A stretch of 64,000 nt of DNA from Zopfochytrium polystomum (taxonomy: Eukaryota > Chytridiomycota > Chytridiomycetes > Chytridiales > Chytridiaceae): the NCBI GenBank assembly GCA_025765615.1, contig JAIVFJ010000161.1:1-64000 (forward strand), read 5' to 3'. Shown one piece after another: positions 52,685-63,262 of this stretch. The notes beneath the pieces are model-generated. The model did no database searches and was not told the origin of the DNA. It was given only the letters and a program-made list of their open reading frames with translations. A program made the translations under genes and the position numbers. Position 1 is the stretch's first letter; each line of letters starts with the position of its first letter.

Positions 52685-52862
52685 GCGCTTTCAATCCTCA
52701 ACCAAAAGCCGTCGGATCTCTGACCGAGCCGGCTCCAGCACCGAGTCCAACCTTCCTCCCGCGCGACCAGCCACCGCAGGAGTTCCTCGCACTTTGCGTT
52801 CGACGCGACTTGAAGCGCACTCGTCGGCAGGACCGCGTCCGCGGTGGTGGTGGCGGTGCTCA
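52685..52862 (-). pseudogene. Possible small gene or exon
   Basis: From ATG at 52862 the minus strand reads MSTATTTADAVLPTSALQ, then a helical NAKCEELLRWLVAREE; the coding look shifts frame to RLDSVLEPARSEIRRLLVED before a stop near 52691. About 57 residues. One base indel would be needed. Could be a small helical protein; unassigned. Confidence 0.3.
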
Positions 52863-53300
52863 TTTCCGACTTGGACACACGGCGGAGTGGGAGGGGTGGG
52901 TGGTTTCGCATGAGAGGGGTTGGCGTCTCGAGAGAGCGGTCGGAGTTTGAAAAAACCCAGAACAAACTGCAATAAGTGCGGCTCACTCACTCACGGCAAT
53001 GGGGTATGTAATACCGTAGGGTGAACGAAATTCCCTCCCCGGCCGGCCTCGGCACTTACTGCCCCCACTTCGCACTGCTGCTGACTGAAGCGGCGGCGCG
53101 TGCGTCGTTTGTGGGTAGCCCTACTGCATTTATGTATTTCTTCGAGGAACAAAGAAGGTGAGCGGCTGAGGGGAATGGGTGGGGGTGGGGATTGGGTGGA
53201 TCGAGGGGGTGGAAGAACGGGGTTGCGGGGGTGGGGGAGAGCCTCCTTCAGGAGTTTGAAAAGGAGAACGAGCGGTGCTGGTGTGTTCCGCAATCATCCA

Positions 53301-55124
53301 ATGACCCACACCAAAGTCCTTCCCGCCCTGCCGCTGCTGCAGAAGTCGCCCGTTGCAGTAGATGCCGCGCAGCAGCAGCAGCAGCAGGCCACCCTCTTCA
53401 ACTTCATGACCGTCTCCCTCGCAACCACAGCCTCCACCACCACCACTACCGGCGCCGCCATCCCCGCCCCGTTGGAACCATCAACGGCGGCAGCAATACC
53501 CGTGCAGTCTGCCTCAACCACCACCGCCACCACTGCCATCAGCAGCGTTAGGCTCCTGTTTGCGTCGCCATCCGGGCCCGGCGCCCTCCTGCTCGTCTCG
53601 CCCGCCAACTGCGAGGCCGAAACGCCGTACGGCCCGCCCGTCGGGCCGCGGCAGTTTGCGCGCGTCTTCTCACTCGGCAGCGACGCCGCCTACCTCCCGC
53701 ATCGCGGCGGCGATCCGCGCAACACCCCGCACCCGGACCCGGCCTTCACCTCTCGGAGCTTCGCGCGCTCGCCCGCGACGGCGCCCGTCCCGTACGTCGT
53801 CGACATTGTCCCCGGACGCCTCGACTTCCTCCGCGGAGAGGAGGTTGACGACTCTGTGCAGATCTACGCCGTGAACCCTCGCCTCGGCACCATTCGCCTC
53901 GCCGATCCCGCCGACCCGCTGCCGCCGCCAGCCACAAAGGCCGCCACCACCACCACCAGCTTTGACGAGATCGTGGCCGAGATGCGACAGGAAGACCCCT
54001 TCATCACGGACGCAAACCTTCCCCTGTACGTCGCGCAACCGTACCGCCCCGTCCTCCCGGGGCTCCGCCAGCTGCTCGCAGCGCACCCGGCCTCGGGCAG
54101 CTCGGCCCCGCTGGTGTCGGCGGAGCCCGACACGATCCTGGTCGGCGCGTTCTGGGCGGGCACCGGGGGGCCGGTCGACGACGTGTTCCTGGCGGCGTAC
54201 GAGGTGGACTTTTCGCCGTGCCTGGCCGCCGGGTGCGACGTCGACGAGGCGGGGGCTGCGCGGTACCCGACGACGGGCACGCCGCCGGCGGCGCGGCTGC
54301 TGTGGACGAGGTCGTGCGCGGCGCCGGGGGCGTCGCCGTCGTCGCCGCTGCGGCCGTCGCGGATCTGGCCGGCGGTGGCCGCCGACGGCCGCGTGGTCGT
54401 CGTAGCAAAGGAAATGCTTGCCCCCGACGGCAGCGTCGCGGACGTGGTCGAGACGCGGGTGGGCGTGATCGAGCTCCGGACGGGGCGCGACGTGGGCGTG
54501 CTGCGCGCCGCCGGCGACGCGTCGGTCGCGTTGCTCGAGGACGACGACGACGACGGCGGCGGCGATGATGACGGCCCGCCGCGCACGGTGGTGGTGGTCA
54601 GCGAGGAGCACGCGGGCGGCACGGCGCGGCGGCGGTACTTCCGCGTGCCGCGAGCGCCTTTGCCGCAGCTGAGTCTGAACCTTGACAGCGACGGCGACGG
54701 CGACGACAACGGCGACAGCGCCGTCGCGGACGCGCGCGACGGGGTCGCTTCTGCGGCGGAGGCGGCGTTCGCGGCGGCCGAAGCGCGGCTGCGACCGGTG
54801 GAGGACGGGGGTGCCGGCGCTGCGCGCAAGCTGCCGACGGGGTCGTCGCTGCGCGAGTCGTGGTTCACGCGCGGTGTCAGCGGCGGTGGGGTACGACGGC
54901 GGCGGCGGCCGTGGTACTACATGCAGACGCGGTGGGCGGTGGGCGTGTATGACGGCGAGCGCGACACGTGTTACGTCGGGTACGTACCGGCGGCCCCAAG
55001 GCCAGCGGGCGAGGCGGGAAGCGCCGAGGGGCTCGCTGTTTACGAGAGCGCGGACGGGGAGATGGAGTTTGTGCGGGTTCGGATCCCGCCGGTGCCTGTG
55101 GATGGCGAGGACCGCGGCATGTGA
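53301..55124 (+). CDS. Orphan 607-residue single-exon protein
   Basis: Uninterrupted frame, start taken at MTHTKVLPALPLLQ (the frame is open further upstream to 53100 but sequence there looks noncoding). GC-rich third positions suggest genuine coding. A Thr/Ala-rich N-terminus is followed by many beta-like segments (VRLLFASPSG, VVDIVPGRLDF, TILVGAFWAG, VFLAAYEVDF, RVVVVAKEML, RVGVIELRTG, WYYMQTRWAVGVYDGERD), suggestive of a propeller-like fold. Asp-rich loops (DDDDDGGGDDD) interrupt it. No recognised motif, no signal peptide or TM helix. Confidence 0.6.
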   Translation: MTHTKVLPALPLLQKSPVAVDAAQQQQQQATLFNFMTVSLATTASTTTTTGAAIPAPLEPSTAAAIPVQSASTTTATTAISSVRLLFASPSGPGALLLVSPANCEAETPYGPPVGPRQFARVFSLGSDAAYLPHRGGDPRNTPHPDPAFTSRSFARSPATAPVPYVVDIVPGRLDFLRGEEVDDSVQIYAVNPRLGTIRLADPADPLPPPATKAATTTTSFDEIVAEMRQEDPFITDANLPLYVAQPYRPVLPGLRQLLAAHPASGSSAPLVSAEPDTILVGAFWAGTGGPVDDVFLAAYEVDFSPCLAAGCDVDEAGAARYPTTGTPPAARLLWTRSCAAPGASPSSPLRPSRIWPAVAADGRVVVVAKEMLAPDGSVADVVETRVGVIELRTGRDVGVLRAAGDASVALLEDDDDDGGGDDDGPPRTVVVVSEEHAGGTARRRYFRVPRAPLPQLSLNLDSDGDGDDNGDSAVADARDGVASAAEAAFAAAEARLRPVEDGGAGAARKLPTGSSLRESWFTRGVSGGGVRRRRRPWYYMQTRWAVGVYDGERDTCYVGYVPAAPRPAGEAGSAEGLAVYESADGEMEFVRVRIPPVPVDGEDRGM

Positions 55125-55401
55125 TTGTGTTGGGATCGTCCTGCTTTCCCCGTTTTGGGGGAAACTTGCGCGGTCCACAAACGCGCAAAAGTCTCTTTTT
55201 CTTTCGAGCAGGACTGGAACGGTTTCCTTCCTCGTTATCTTGCGCACCTCTCTCTATTGTGTTTTTTTTTTACCTTGTTAGCCCTTTCAATCCCCAAGAC
55301 AACGTCCTAAACAAAGGATTTGGCCTCTCGACTTTCTCACAAAGCTACACGTGCAATTGAGAGACATTAATAGCTCGTTCAAAAGAGGCGAGACCGATGA
55401 A
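55125..55401. other. 3' flank of the orphan gene
   Basis: No gene; a T run at 55262-55270. Presumed transcript end. Confidence 0.35.
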
Positions 55402-55660
55402 TATTTTTTTCATGTGAAAACCATTTACTGTCAATTTCATATACCTTGAGATTTTGAGGCAGCAAAAAAAAAGTTTGGTGGAGGGCAAAAAAAGCTTTTC
55501 ACTATTGGAGACGGACCACCCTGAAATGGAGACCGACCACCCCCCCAATCGAAAACTTTTTTTTGCTCCCCCCGAAACATTTTTTTTTCAGCCCCAAAAT
55601 CTCAAGGAATATGAAATTCACTGTAAATGGGAATAATTTATGAAAAAAAAAAAAAAAAAA
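55402..55660. repeat. Long imperfect inverted repeat (foldback element)
   Basis: Left arm CCATTTACTGTCAATTTCAT at about 55427 and onward pairs with right arm ATGAAATTCACTGTAAATGG ending about 55630. Pairing extends inward through A-rich/T-rich blocks to a centre with two GGAGAC.GACCACC direct repeats near 55507-55545. Arms are about 100 bp. No coding capacity; MITE-like. Confidence 0.8.
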
Positions 55661-56020
55661 GAAGCAGCATGGAGGGCCTTTTCCACAGCTTTCAAGTGAT
55701 ATATTAGGGGTTGTCAAACCCCCCTCTTTTTTGTTGGGAACAGACAAACAAAACGTTGCACAATTTTTCCGCCACCGTTGCAAACTGCCTTTTTGGACCC
55801 ATCAAAACGTTTCTTTTGCAGAAAGCTCCTCCCGAGGAGCTTTCGTTGGAAAGACTTTTGTTGCAAACCAGCGTTGGAAACAGAACACTCAAATTTTTTA
55901 TCATGTTTTGCAGTTTCCCATTTTTGGAAGGTGGCCGCACACGAAAAATCTTGTGGTTTGTCTCTCAGTCTGCCTCTCGTCCTCTCATATCCATCGCCAT
56001 CCCCATCCACCCTACCAACA

Positions 56021-57679
56021 ATGGCGCGCAAGAAGCAGGCTTCAGCAGACGAGGCCCCCGCCGTAGCATCCAAATCACTTCGTACAACAAGGCCGCAATT
56101 GTTAGGAATGATACAATTCATGGAGACTCCAACAAACTTCGCCATTGTGGAAGGCGTTCGTTCTCTAACGGGTCCCCCGACCAGCGGCCGGGCCCACAAG
56201 AAGGTGTACGGGTTTCGAATGATGGCTGAGTTCGTCGAGAAAAAAGTACCTGGCTCTTGCTGGAATGCCCAGGCAGCGAAGAACCGATGGGGCGCCATAA
56301 AGACGAAGTACACTGAAACAAAAAAGACAACATCCGAAACTGGATACGGACTGACACCAAAAGACTTCCAACAAGGCATCAATTCCATCGAAGCAAAGAG
56401 GGAATCGCTCTGCCCATACTATTCTCTGCTCGACACTCTTTATGGAAACCGCGAAAACGTAACGCCAACCGCGGTTTTTGTGTCTGGTGCACCAGGGATA
56501 ACTGTTCGGACGTTGGGCAATGTCTCTGTTGGCACAGAAGCGAGCACGGCAGATCTCCAGGGCGAACCGCACAATGCTGAAGCAGATTCAGACACCGATG
56601 ATGATGGTGAAGAGCTTGCTGATGAAGCTGATTCCAACACTGACACGGAAGCGGAGGCACGAGCAGCAGTCCGCCGGCAAGAATTGGAGGATCGCCTTCG
56701 TCGAGAACTTGAGACGGAGGTGCGCACTCTCTTTCGTGACAACTTCGAAACATCCATTCCATCACAATTGCTCAGGCATGAGCCTGACTTGGCATTGAAC
56801 GAAGCAGACTCTACTCGCGATCACACTGCTGATGCGTTGTCTCCCTTGGTGAGCAATCCTACTGGCAATGAGGATCTTGCTGGAATGGCGAGCTCAGTGA
56901 AGGTCACGACGGGTGGCGCATCAAGTGTGGCGATCGCCCTCTCAAAGGGATCTGTTGCCGCTGCAGTAGCATCTGGCCATATCACGATCAGTGCAGTGAC
57001 GCCGAATGCAATCGCTTCATCGAGTGAAGCAACGGGGAGTGGGCCAGGTAAGTGTCCACTGCGAGATTCCACCACTGCAAACGAGCCTGCGATAGATGGC
57101 CGGGACACTGAAACAAACGCTCGGCCGACCCTAGCAGCTGCTGGCATGGAGCCGAAAAAAAAGAAGAGAAAAATTGCAGAAGAACTGGATGACGAACACG
57201 CTGAAGGTGGGTTGATCGTTCTGTGGCTCATGAGAGTTGTGTCTAATTTATTTGCAGAGAATGTCCATGTTCAGGATGAGAATATGCCGGACCTTGAACA
57301 CACAAGCAGCATCACATCTAGTCCAGCGCTGATCCAACAATCGAAGAAAAAACATTCATATCAAGAGGAGCGCATGTCACTACAGAAACAAGACCTAGAG
57401 GCGCGCACGAAGAGTGACAGTGACAGGCTTTTGCTCGACAAAGAGGATGGGCAGAGGCGACAACAGCAGGAGCAGGCGCGGTTGGAATTTGACCAGCGAT
57501 GCTTTGTATCACAAGAAACTAGAGAGCTGAGACGACTCGCATTGGAGGAGTCGCGAGAGGAGCGACTGTGTGAGCAAGAGAAGCGTCAGTCAAGACAGTC
57601 GTGCATGATTCAACTGGCTAGTATGGGCAAGACAGTGGAGGAAATCGAGAGTCTGATGCGTTTGTTGCACTCAGACTAG
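56021..57679 (+). CDS. Harbinger Myb/SANT-like DNA-binding protein
   Basis: ATG at 56021 (MARKKQASADEAPAVASK). The N-terminal region has the trihelix/SANT look: GFRMMAEFVEKKVPGSCWNA, NRWGAIKTKYTETKK, then YYSLLDTLYGNRENV. An acidic region (DSDTDDDGEELADEADS), Ser/Ala/Thr-rich linker, basic KKKKRK (nuclear signal) and a long Glu/Arg/Gln-rich coiled coil (QQQEQARLEFDQR) follow. An in-phase 51-nt intron at 57207-57257 (GTGGGT...TTTGCAG) is likely; without splicing the frame is still open. In this superfamily the Myb-like protein carries the transposase into the nucleus and helps bind the ends. Confidence 0.8.
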   Translation: MARKKQASADEAPAVASKSLRTTRPQLLGMIQFMETPTNFAIVEGVRSLTGPPTSGRAHKKVYGFRMMAEFVEKKVPGSCWNAQAAKNRWGAIKTKYTETKKTTSETGYGLTPKDFQQGINSIEAKRESLCPYYSLLDTLYGNRENVTPTAVFVSGAPGITVRTLGNVSVGTEASTADLQGEPHNAEADSDTDDDGEELADEADSNTDTEAEARAAVRRQELEDRLRRELETEVRTLFRDNFETSIPSQLLRHEPDLALNEADSTRDHTADALSPLVSNPTGNEDLAGMASSVKVTTGGASSVAIALSKGSVAAAVASGHITISAVTPNAIASSSEATGSGPGKCPLRDSTTANEPAIDGRDTETNARPTLAAAGMEPKKKKRKIAEELDDEHAEGGLIVLWLMRVVSNLFAENVHVQDENMPDLEHTSSITSSPALIQQSKKKHSYQEERMSLQKQDLEARTKSDSDRLLLDKEDGQRRQQQEQARLEFDQRCFVSQETRELRRLALEESREERLCEQEKRQSRQSCMIQLASMGKTVEEIESLMRLLHSD

Positions 57680-57684
57680 TTTAT

Positions 57685-58974
57685 TCACTCACTACCATTA
57701 AATCGAAGCGCGTGTTCTCTTATTTCCGTTCTCCTTTCATTACCATTGCTTATCTGAAGAGGTTGCGCTGGACTGTCATCGTTGATGACTGCAATAGGTG
57801 GTTCTGGCACATCCCAACTGTCCCTTTTCGATAGCGCAAAATTATGGATCACAAAGCCAACGACAATGTGCATGACAACTCTCTTCGAGCTCGCCACATT
57901 CGTAATCTTGGTGCGCACCCCACTCAGAGACTCACACCGTCCAAAAGTCTGCCCAAATACATGCTCTATGCGAACACGCTGCTTTGCGACCAGTTCGTTG
58001 AATGCTTCGTTGCTGGGGATGCTTGCTGCGGGCTGTCGAAACACTGGAATTGTGTTGGGTGTGACTGCATAAGCACTGTCTGTAAGGACGTACTCGTTTA
58101 CTGAAAAATGCCTCGCAGGATCCTGAGACTGAGGACCAGCCTTCCAAACAGTTGAGTCACTCACAGATCCAGGCCATCCTGCCAAAACTGATCGAATGTA
58201 ATAGCGATCGTCACAGACCGCCTGAACGTTGAACGCGTACCGTTTCTTGCGATTGAAGTATGTCTCCCCATCCTTCTTTGGCCGATAGCGCAAAACCACA
58301 TCGGTGCCGTCAACAAAGCCGATGCATCCCGGAAATCCCCGATCAGCCATCCTGGATGAAATGGCACTTCGCTCCTCCGCGCCAGGCCAATAGATGTAGC
58401 GGTTGGCAAGAGAGAAGATTGCCTCGATCACCCGATTGAAGTAAAGAACAACGGTGCCAGTGCCGATTCCGAATTCTCGAGCAAACCGACCCAGAGATGC
58501 GCCATTGCCACTACATCCGAGCCTTTCCAGAGCGACGATTGCCTGCTGCCAGACTGGGCGTTGCTTGAAATGGCTGGCGGAATCAGTGTTGAAAACTCGG
58601 TGACGCTTGATAATATCAACTAGGGCATAGAATGTCGTTCGATCCATTCGAGCAATCTGACGAAAGTTCCCATCGTCGAACTGATGCAGGAGACAGCTGT
58701 ACATGGCGTTTGAAGTTACAATATGGCGCCTGCGAATGACTGTGTAGCGCATCGAATTGACGAGGTCAATCTCATCGTCAACATCGTCAAGCTCATCTTC
58801 CAGCAGTTGTAGTTGAAGTCGTAAGTGAAGGCTCCGCCTTGCCCGAGTGAATCTGTTCCTTTCGTAGTGAGCCTGCCGCAAACGATGGTAGACATCCAGC
58901 CACTCTTCGGAAAGTGACACATAGTCGGCACTGAGGTTGTTGAGGAGAAGTCGGCGTCGGGCTACTCTTGGCAT
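57685..58974 (-). CDS. HARBI1-like DDE transposase
   Basis: Complete 429-residue frame from MPRVARRRLLLNNLS. An N-terminal helical region leads to a helix-turn-helix-like part (SLGRFAREFGIGTGTVVLYF). The DDE_4 catalytic core follows: GFVDGTDV (first Asp, about 225), VLTDSAYAV (second Asp, about 296) and RIEHVFGQ (Glu, about 336). FNVQAVCDDRYYI, GWPGSVSDSTVW and FVIHNFAL are further family landmarks. All three acidic residues are present, so activity is plausible. Confidence 0.92.
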   Translation of the reverse strand: MPRVARRRLLLNNLSADYVSLSEEWLDVYHRLRQAHYERNRFTRARRSLHLRLQLQLLEDELDDVDDEIDLVNSMRYTVIRRRHIVTSNAMYSCLLHQFDDGNFRQIARMDRTTFYALVDIIKRHRVFNTDSASHFKQRPVWQQAIVALERLGCSGNGASLGRFAREFGIGTGTVVLYFNRVIEAIFSLANRYIYWPGAEERSAISSRMADRGFPGCIGFVDGTDVVLRYRPKKDGETYFNRKKRYAFNVQAVCDDRYYIRSVLAGWPGSVSDSTVWKAGPQSQDPARHFSVNEYVLTDSAYAVTPNTIPVFRQPAASIPSNEAFNELVAKQRVRIEHVFGQTFGRCESLSGVRTKITNVASSKRVVMHIVVGFVIHNFALSKRDSWDVPEPPIAVINDDSPAQPLQISNGNERRTEIREHALRFNGSE

Positions 58975-59256
58975 TTTCGAAGTGCTCGCTGGATCTCGTC
59001 TATCTCTGTCTCCACCCTAATCGGTCTTTTGTTTGTTTATCTGTTTGCGCCCGCTTACTTTTCCTGGCTCTGTCGCCTACGGTCTGTCTGCCCCACCATC
59101 TGTCTTGTGGCTGCCTGGCTCTTCCTCTTCCGCTTCCTGGGCAGGTTTGACCACCAACTTTCATTTCGTTGGAAACGAAATAAAAAAACAGTGCAAAGCA
59201 GAATCCATTTCGTTTTAAACCAGTCCGTGCGGGGAAGGGGTTTGACAACCCCTATT

Positions 59257-60165
59257 AGTTTGAAATAATTTGAAACACAACTCGGCGAGCGGCGTGACCC
59301 CGGCACGCAAAAAAAGAGAGGGAATAAAAAAATCCAATATGTAGGGATAGCGGGGTTTTTGAACGGGTTTCAAATTTTCGCCAAATGAGCATTTCTCGGG
59401 CGCTCGCATTGATGGACGCCCATCAACACGATGAAAAGCCCCTCACCTTTCAGTAGCAGCGATCAGTTGGAAGAAAATGCCCGCCCCACCCGACGGTGCG
59501 GGGCCAACAAACAGCCTGGGAAGCTACTCGCCGCGCGCCCTGCCCTCGCCACACAATCCGCGTTGCCAGTTCCGAATCCGTTCTCCCTCCTGAGTTCACC
59601 AACGGTCCTGCCCCATATTTCGCGTGACAAAAAATACGGTTCCACGTCGCGATACGACCAAAAGGATATGGAAAGCTTCAAGGAGCTCATGTTTTTTTTT
59701 TTTGTTTTTTTTTTTTAAACCAGCACCCCTTGCACAATGAAAGAAGCTCGATCTGAAGCTCAGGGTTTGGGCTTCTGAAGCTTGGGGGGAAGAAAAAAAA
59801 GGGTCGAGAACGACAAAATGAGGGGTACAAGGTTCGTTTGAGAGAGGGGGTCCGAGTAGCCGTGCACTTGCTGTAACTATTGTAATACCTTGGGTGGTCA
59901 CTCGAATGCGGGACTCATTCAACTAAATATTTGTTACAGTTTCTTGTATATTTTTTTCCTTCTTGTCGCCCGTCAGAGGCGTTGAAAACCTTAAAAAAGA
60001 AGAGGCGCGAGGACAACTTGCAAAACAAAAAACGGAGGGGTGGGGGAAAGTAGGTGGGTTAGGGTTAAAGGAAAAGGGAGTGATCGCATCGGGGGGGTTT
60101 TTTTTTTTTTTTTGTGTTTGTTTTTTTTTTTCTTGATGGGATTTTTTCTTTCTGGAGCATCATTC
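59257..60165. other. Intergenic
   Basis: About 900 bp with T runs (59691-59717, 60093-60131) and a two-unit GGGTTAGGGTTA at about 60056. No gene supported. Includes the 3' end of citrate synthase. Confidence 0.4.
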
Positions 60166-62330
60166 CTAAGCCGACTTTTCAAACATGGCCTTGATGGCCT
60201 GGGTCGAGTACGACTTTGGCCTCTCGATGGGGAACCCGAGGGCGCGCGCCCAGACGAGCCCGGACATGACGCCGAGGGCGCGCGACACGCCAAACAGCAC
60301 GGTGTAGTACTCCTGCTCCGTGAACCCGTAGTACTGGAGGAGGACGCCGGAGTGCGCGTCGACGTTCGGCCACGGGTTCTTTGTCTTTCCGTGCTCGGTG
60401 AGGACGCCCGGCGCAATGTTGTACAGCTGGCTGACGAGCTTGAACATGGGGTAGTCGGGGAGGTGTTTGAGGGCGAACTCGCGCTGGCAGGCGTAGCGGG
60501 GGTCGGTTTTGCGGAGCACGGCGTGGCCGTAGCCGGGGACGACCTGGCCGGACTTGAGGGTTTTCCAGATGTAGTCCTTGATGTCGGCGTCGGTGGGGTT
60601 GGCGCCGACGTCGGCTTGCATTTTGAGGATCCAGCGGAGGACTTCTTGGTTTGCGAGGCCGTGCAAGGGGCCGGCGAGGCCGTTGAGGCCGGCGGCGAAG
60701 GAGAGGTACGGGTCCGAGAGCGCGGAGCCGACCAGGTGGGTGGTGTGGGCGCTGACGTTGCCGCCTTCGTGGTCCGAGTGGATGGTGAGGTAGAGGCGCA
60801 TCAGCTCAACGAAGTTGGGGTCCTCGTAACCGAGCAGTTTGGAAAAGTTTGCCGAGTAGTCGAGTTTAGGGTCGATGGCGGCGGGGAGCTTGCCGTCCTT
60901 GAAGACGTTGCGGTAGATGCGGGCGGCGATGAGGGGCAGCTTGGCGATGAGGTCGCTGGCGTCCTCAAAGGCGTAGTCCCAGTACTGCGACTTGGGGACG
61001 CCGTTCTGGTAGGCCTTTGCGAAGCTGGACTCGTGCTGGAGGGCGGTGACGGCGAGCGAGAACTGCGACATGGGGTGGAGGGTGGGCGGGCAGCGATCGA
61101 GGATGTCCTCGACGTAAGAAGGGATGGCGGAGCGGGCGGCCCAGTCGGCGGAGAGGGCGCGGACCTGCTCGGTGGTGGGGATCTCGCCGGTCATGAGCAG
61201 CCAGAAGAGGCCCTCGGGCAGCGGCTCGCTGCCGCCCTCTGCGGTCGGCAGAAGCGACTGGCACTCGGGGATGGTGTAGTTGCGGAAGCGGATGCCCTCC
61301 TCGGCGTCGAGCACGGACGTTTCCCAGATGAGGCCCTTGATGCCGCGCATTCCGCCGTAGGCCTGGTAGTGGTGTGTGTGTGTGTGTGTGTGTGTGTTTA
61401 GCGTGTTGAGGGGGAAGGGGGAGCATCGAGGGTTGGGATGAGATTGCCACGTCATTCATTGGTGAAACGGGGGCAGAAAAAGAAAGAAAGAAAAAGAGAA
61501 AAATCGAAAAAACATTTCATACCATGTCGACGGTGGTCTCGCCCAGCACTTTGGAGCCATACTTCTTGCGGATCTCGGCGACCTCGGCCTGCTTGATCGG
61601 AACAAGCTCGCGCACGCGCTCCTTGAGGGACTGTAGGTAGCAGTAGTGGTTGTGGCAGTAGAGCGAATTTGGTTTGTGTGGTGTGTGTGTGTGTGTGTGT
61701 GTGTGTTAGTGAGTGAGTGCGCGCGCGTGGTGAATTAGAAAGAGAAAAAAAGAGTAGGTGGAGAGATAGCAACGCGGGAAAACCATAAATCGAGCCGTCC
61801 GTCCCTCCTTCCCTCACTCCCCTGTTTCCCAGAGATCGTCAATTGAGAGAACAATACAACAGAGCACGAATAAAAGATGGGGGGGTCAGTGCAGCGCGAG
61901 GCGCGCGGGAGACACACGACACGAAAAACGCCCAAAGTAAGAAGGAACCCGCACGACGTCGCGGTGACGCAATAAGGACGCGCAGAAATGCCGAAGAGAA
62001 AAAAGAACAAACGAGACAGAGACAGAGATAGAGACAGAGACAGAGAAACATAAAAAAAATAGCCCGGAAAACGAAAAACGCTCGCCCACCCAACCCTCCG
62101 TCCGTCCGTCCGAGCAGCTCTCTCACACTTTCAGTCCCTTCTTCCTCTTTACCTTTCTCCGTTTGTCACCTCTGTTTCCTTCTCTTTCTCCTTCTCTCCC
62201 GTCCACCCTTTCTTCCTATTCCCTCTTTCTCTCTCTCTTCTCTTACCTGGGGCTTCGCGGCGACGCTACTGCTGCTAAAGGCACGGCGCGCGATCGCGCT
62301 CCGTGCGACGACAGTCGTGCAGTTAAAACG
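60166..62330 (-). CDS. CIT1: Mitochondrial citrate synthase, three exons
   Basis: Minus-strand exons are roughly 62247-62330 (start unresolved), 61523-61630 and 60166-61362. The first encodes [19 protein letters not shown], an Arg/Ser-rich mitochondrial presequence. The second gives [16 protein letters not shown] through GETTVD. The third starts [18 protein letters not shown] and runs to a TAG at 60166. Catalytic residues are present: His in GPLHGLANQ, His in [14 protein letters not shown], Asp in [10 protein letters not shown]. The enzyme condenses acetyl-CoA and oxaloacetate in the matrix. No in-frame ATG was found for the presequence exon, so the start may lie in a further exon or a base may be wrong. 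Both introns carry CA-type repeats. Confidence 0.93.
61373..61397 (+). repeat. (GT)n microsatellite in citrate synthase intron
   Basis: About 12 GT units, immediately next to the acceptor side on the coding strand. A second GT run lies at 61682-61706 in the upstream intron. Confidence 0.9.
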
Positions 62331-63222
62331 CTTTTTTTGATTGATTGTCGTTGTTGTTGTTGTTGTTTTGTTTTGTTTTTAGCCGTTAGTTGAAAGCAGC
62401 GAGCGGGGTGGTGCGTGTGGGGTTTGAGCGAGCAGGGGACGAAGGTGAGGAGAGAGAGAAGGGAGTGTCGAAGATCGCGATCCGCTCGAAAAGGCGGGGC
62501 CGGCCTGTTGGCGCGTTGCGCGCCTACCCGAACGGGGTGGGTGGGTCGTCGGGGCCGGTCGCGATCGTGGGCTCGCTTGCTCGCCTCGCCTCGTTCGTTC
62601 GATTCGTTTCGCAACGTTCGCACGCGTTTTTCGTCTCTTGTTTTTTTTTTTGCGGGTTAGGGTGCCGTTTCCCGTCGGAGCGTTTCGTCGCTGATCGTGG
62701 CGCGGCGTTGCCCCCTGGTCTCTTTCCATGGCCGGGGAGAAGTAGGGTGGTGATGTGCGGGTAGAGGGGGGGTGGGTGTGTTGTTACTGGTAACAACAGT
62801 ACCTTGACGAACATCATCCCTTCTTGTTGTTAGCTGCCGGTTCGTTCGTTCGTTCGTTCGTTCGGTTTTCGTCGCTTTTTCTTTTTCTTTTTTTTTTTTT
62901 TTTTTGCTTTTTTCTTCTTGAATGAACTCTTTCTTTCTTTCTTCTTTCTTTTTTTCTTTCTTTCTTCTCGATCACGGACTGGCGTGCGGTCGCTTTCAGA
63001 AACGGGTTTTTCCTTTTTTTTCTTTTTTCTTTTTTTCTCTCTTTCTTGTTTCTTTTTTTCTCTTTTTCTTTTTCTTTTTTTCTCTTGTTTCTTCGTTTTC
63101 GCCGGCTCTTCTTTCTCTTTTGTTTGTTTGTCGTTGTTTATTTATCATTATCCGGGGGTTGTTGTTCCCCTTCCCGATCGTCCACCATCGCCAAAACCCC
63201 GATTGTTTGGATGGGCGCGAAC

Positions 63223-63262
<40 letters not shown>

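Larger units (their letters stand above)
55706..59253. mobile_element. PIF/Harbinger-type DNA transposon, apparently complete
   Basis: A 17-bp perfect terminal inverted repeat AGGGGTTGTCAAACCCC (55706-55722) pairs with 59237-59253 and is flanked on both sides by ATT (55703-55705, 59254-59256), a likely 3-bp target duplication. The element is 3,548 bp. It carries two convergent genes, a Myb/SANT-like protein (plus) and a HARBI1-like transposase (minus), whose stop codons lie 5 bp apart. Both frames are open. Known Harbinger elements need both proteins for transposition. Confidence 0.9.

Noticed and set aside
53670..55247. 525-codon minus-strand frame opposite the orphan gene
   Set aside because: Arg-rich shadow of a GC-rich coding strand; the plus frame has better amino-acid composition.
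60056..60067. GGGTTAGGGTTA on the plus strand, and single TTAGGG words at 17823 and 62657
   Set aside because: Too short and not at any visible element boundary; could be chance.
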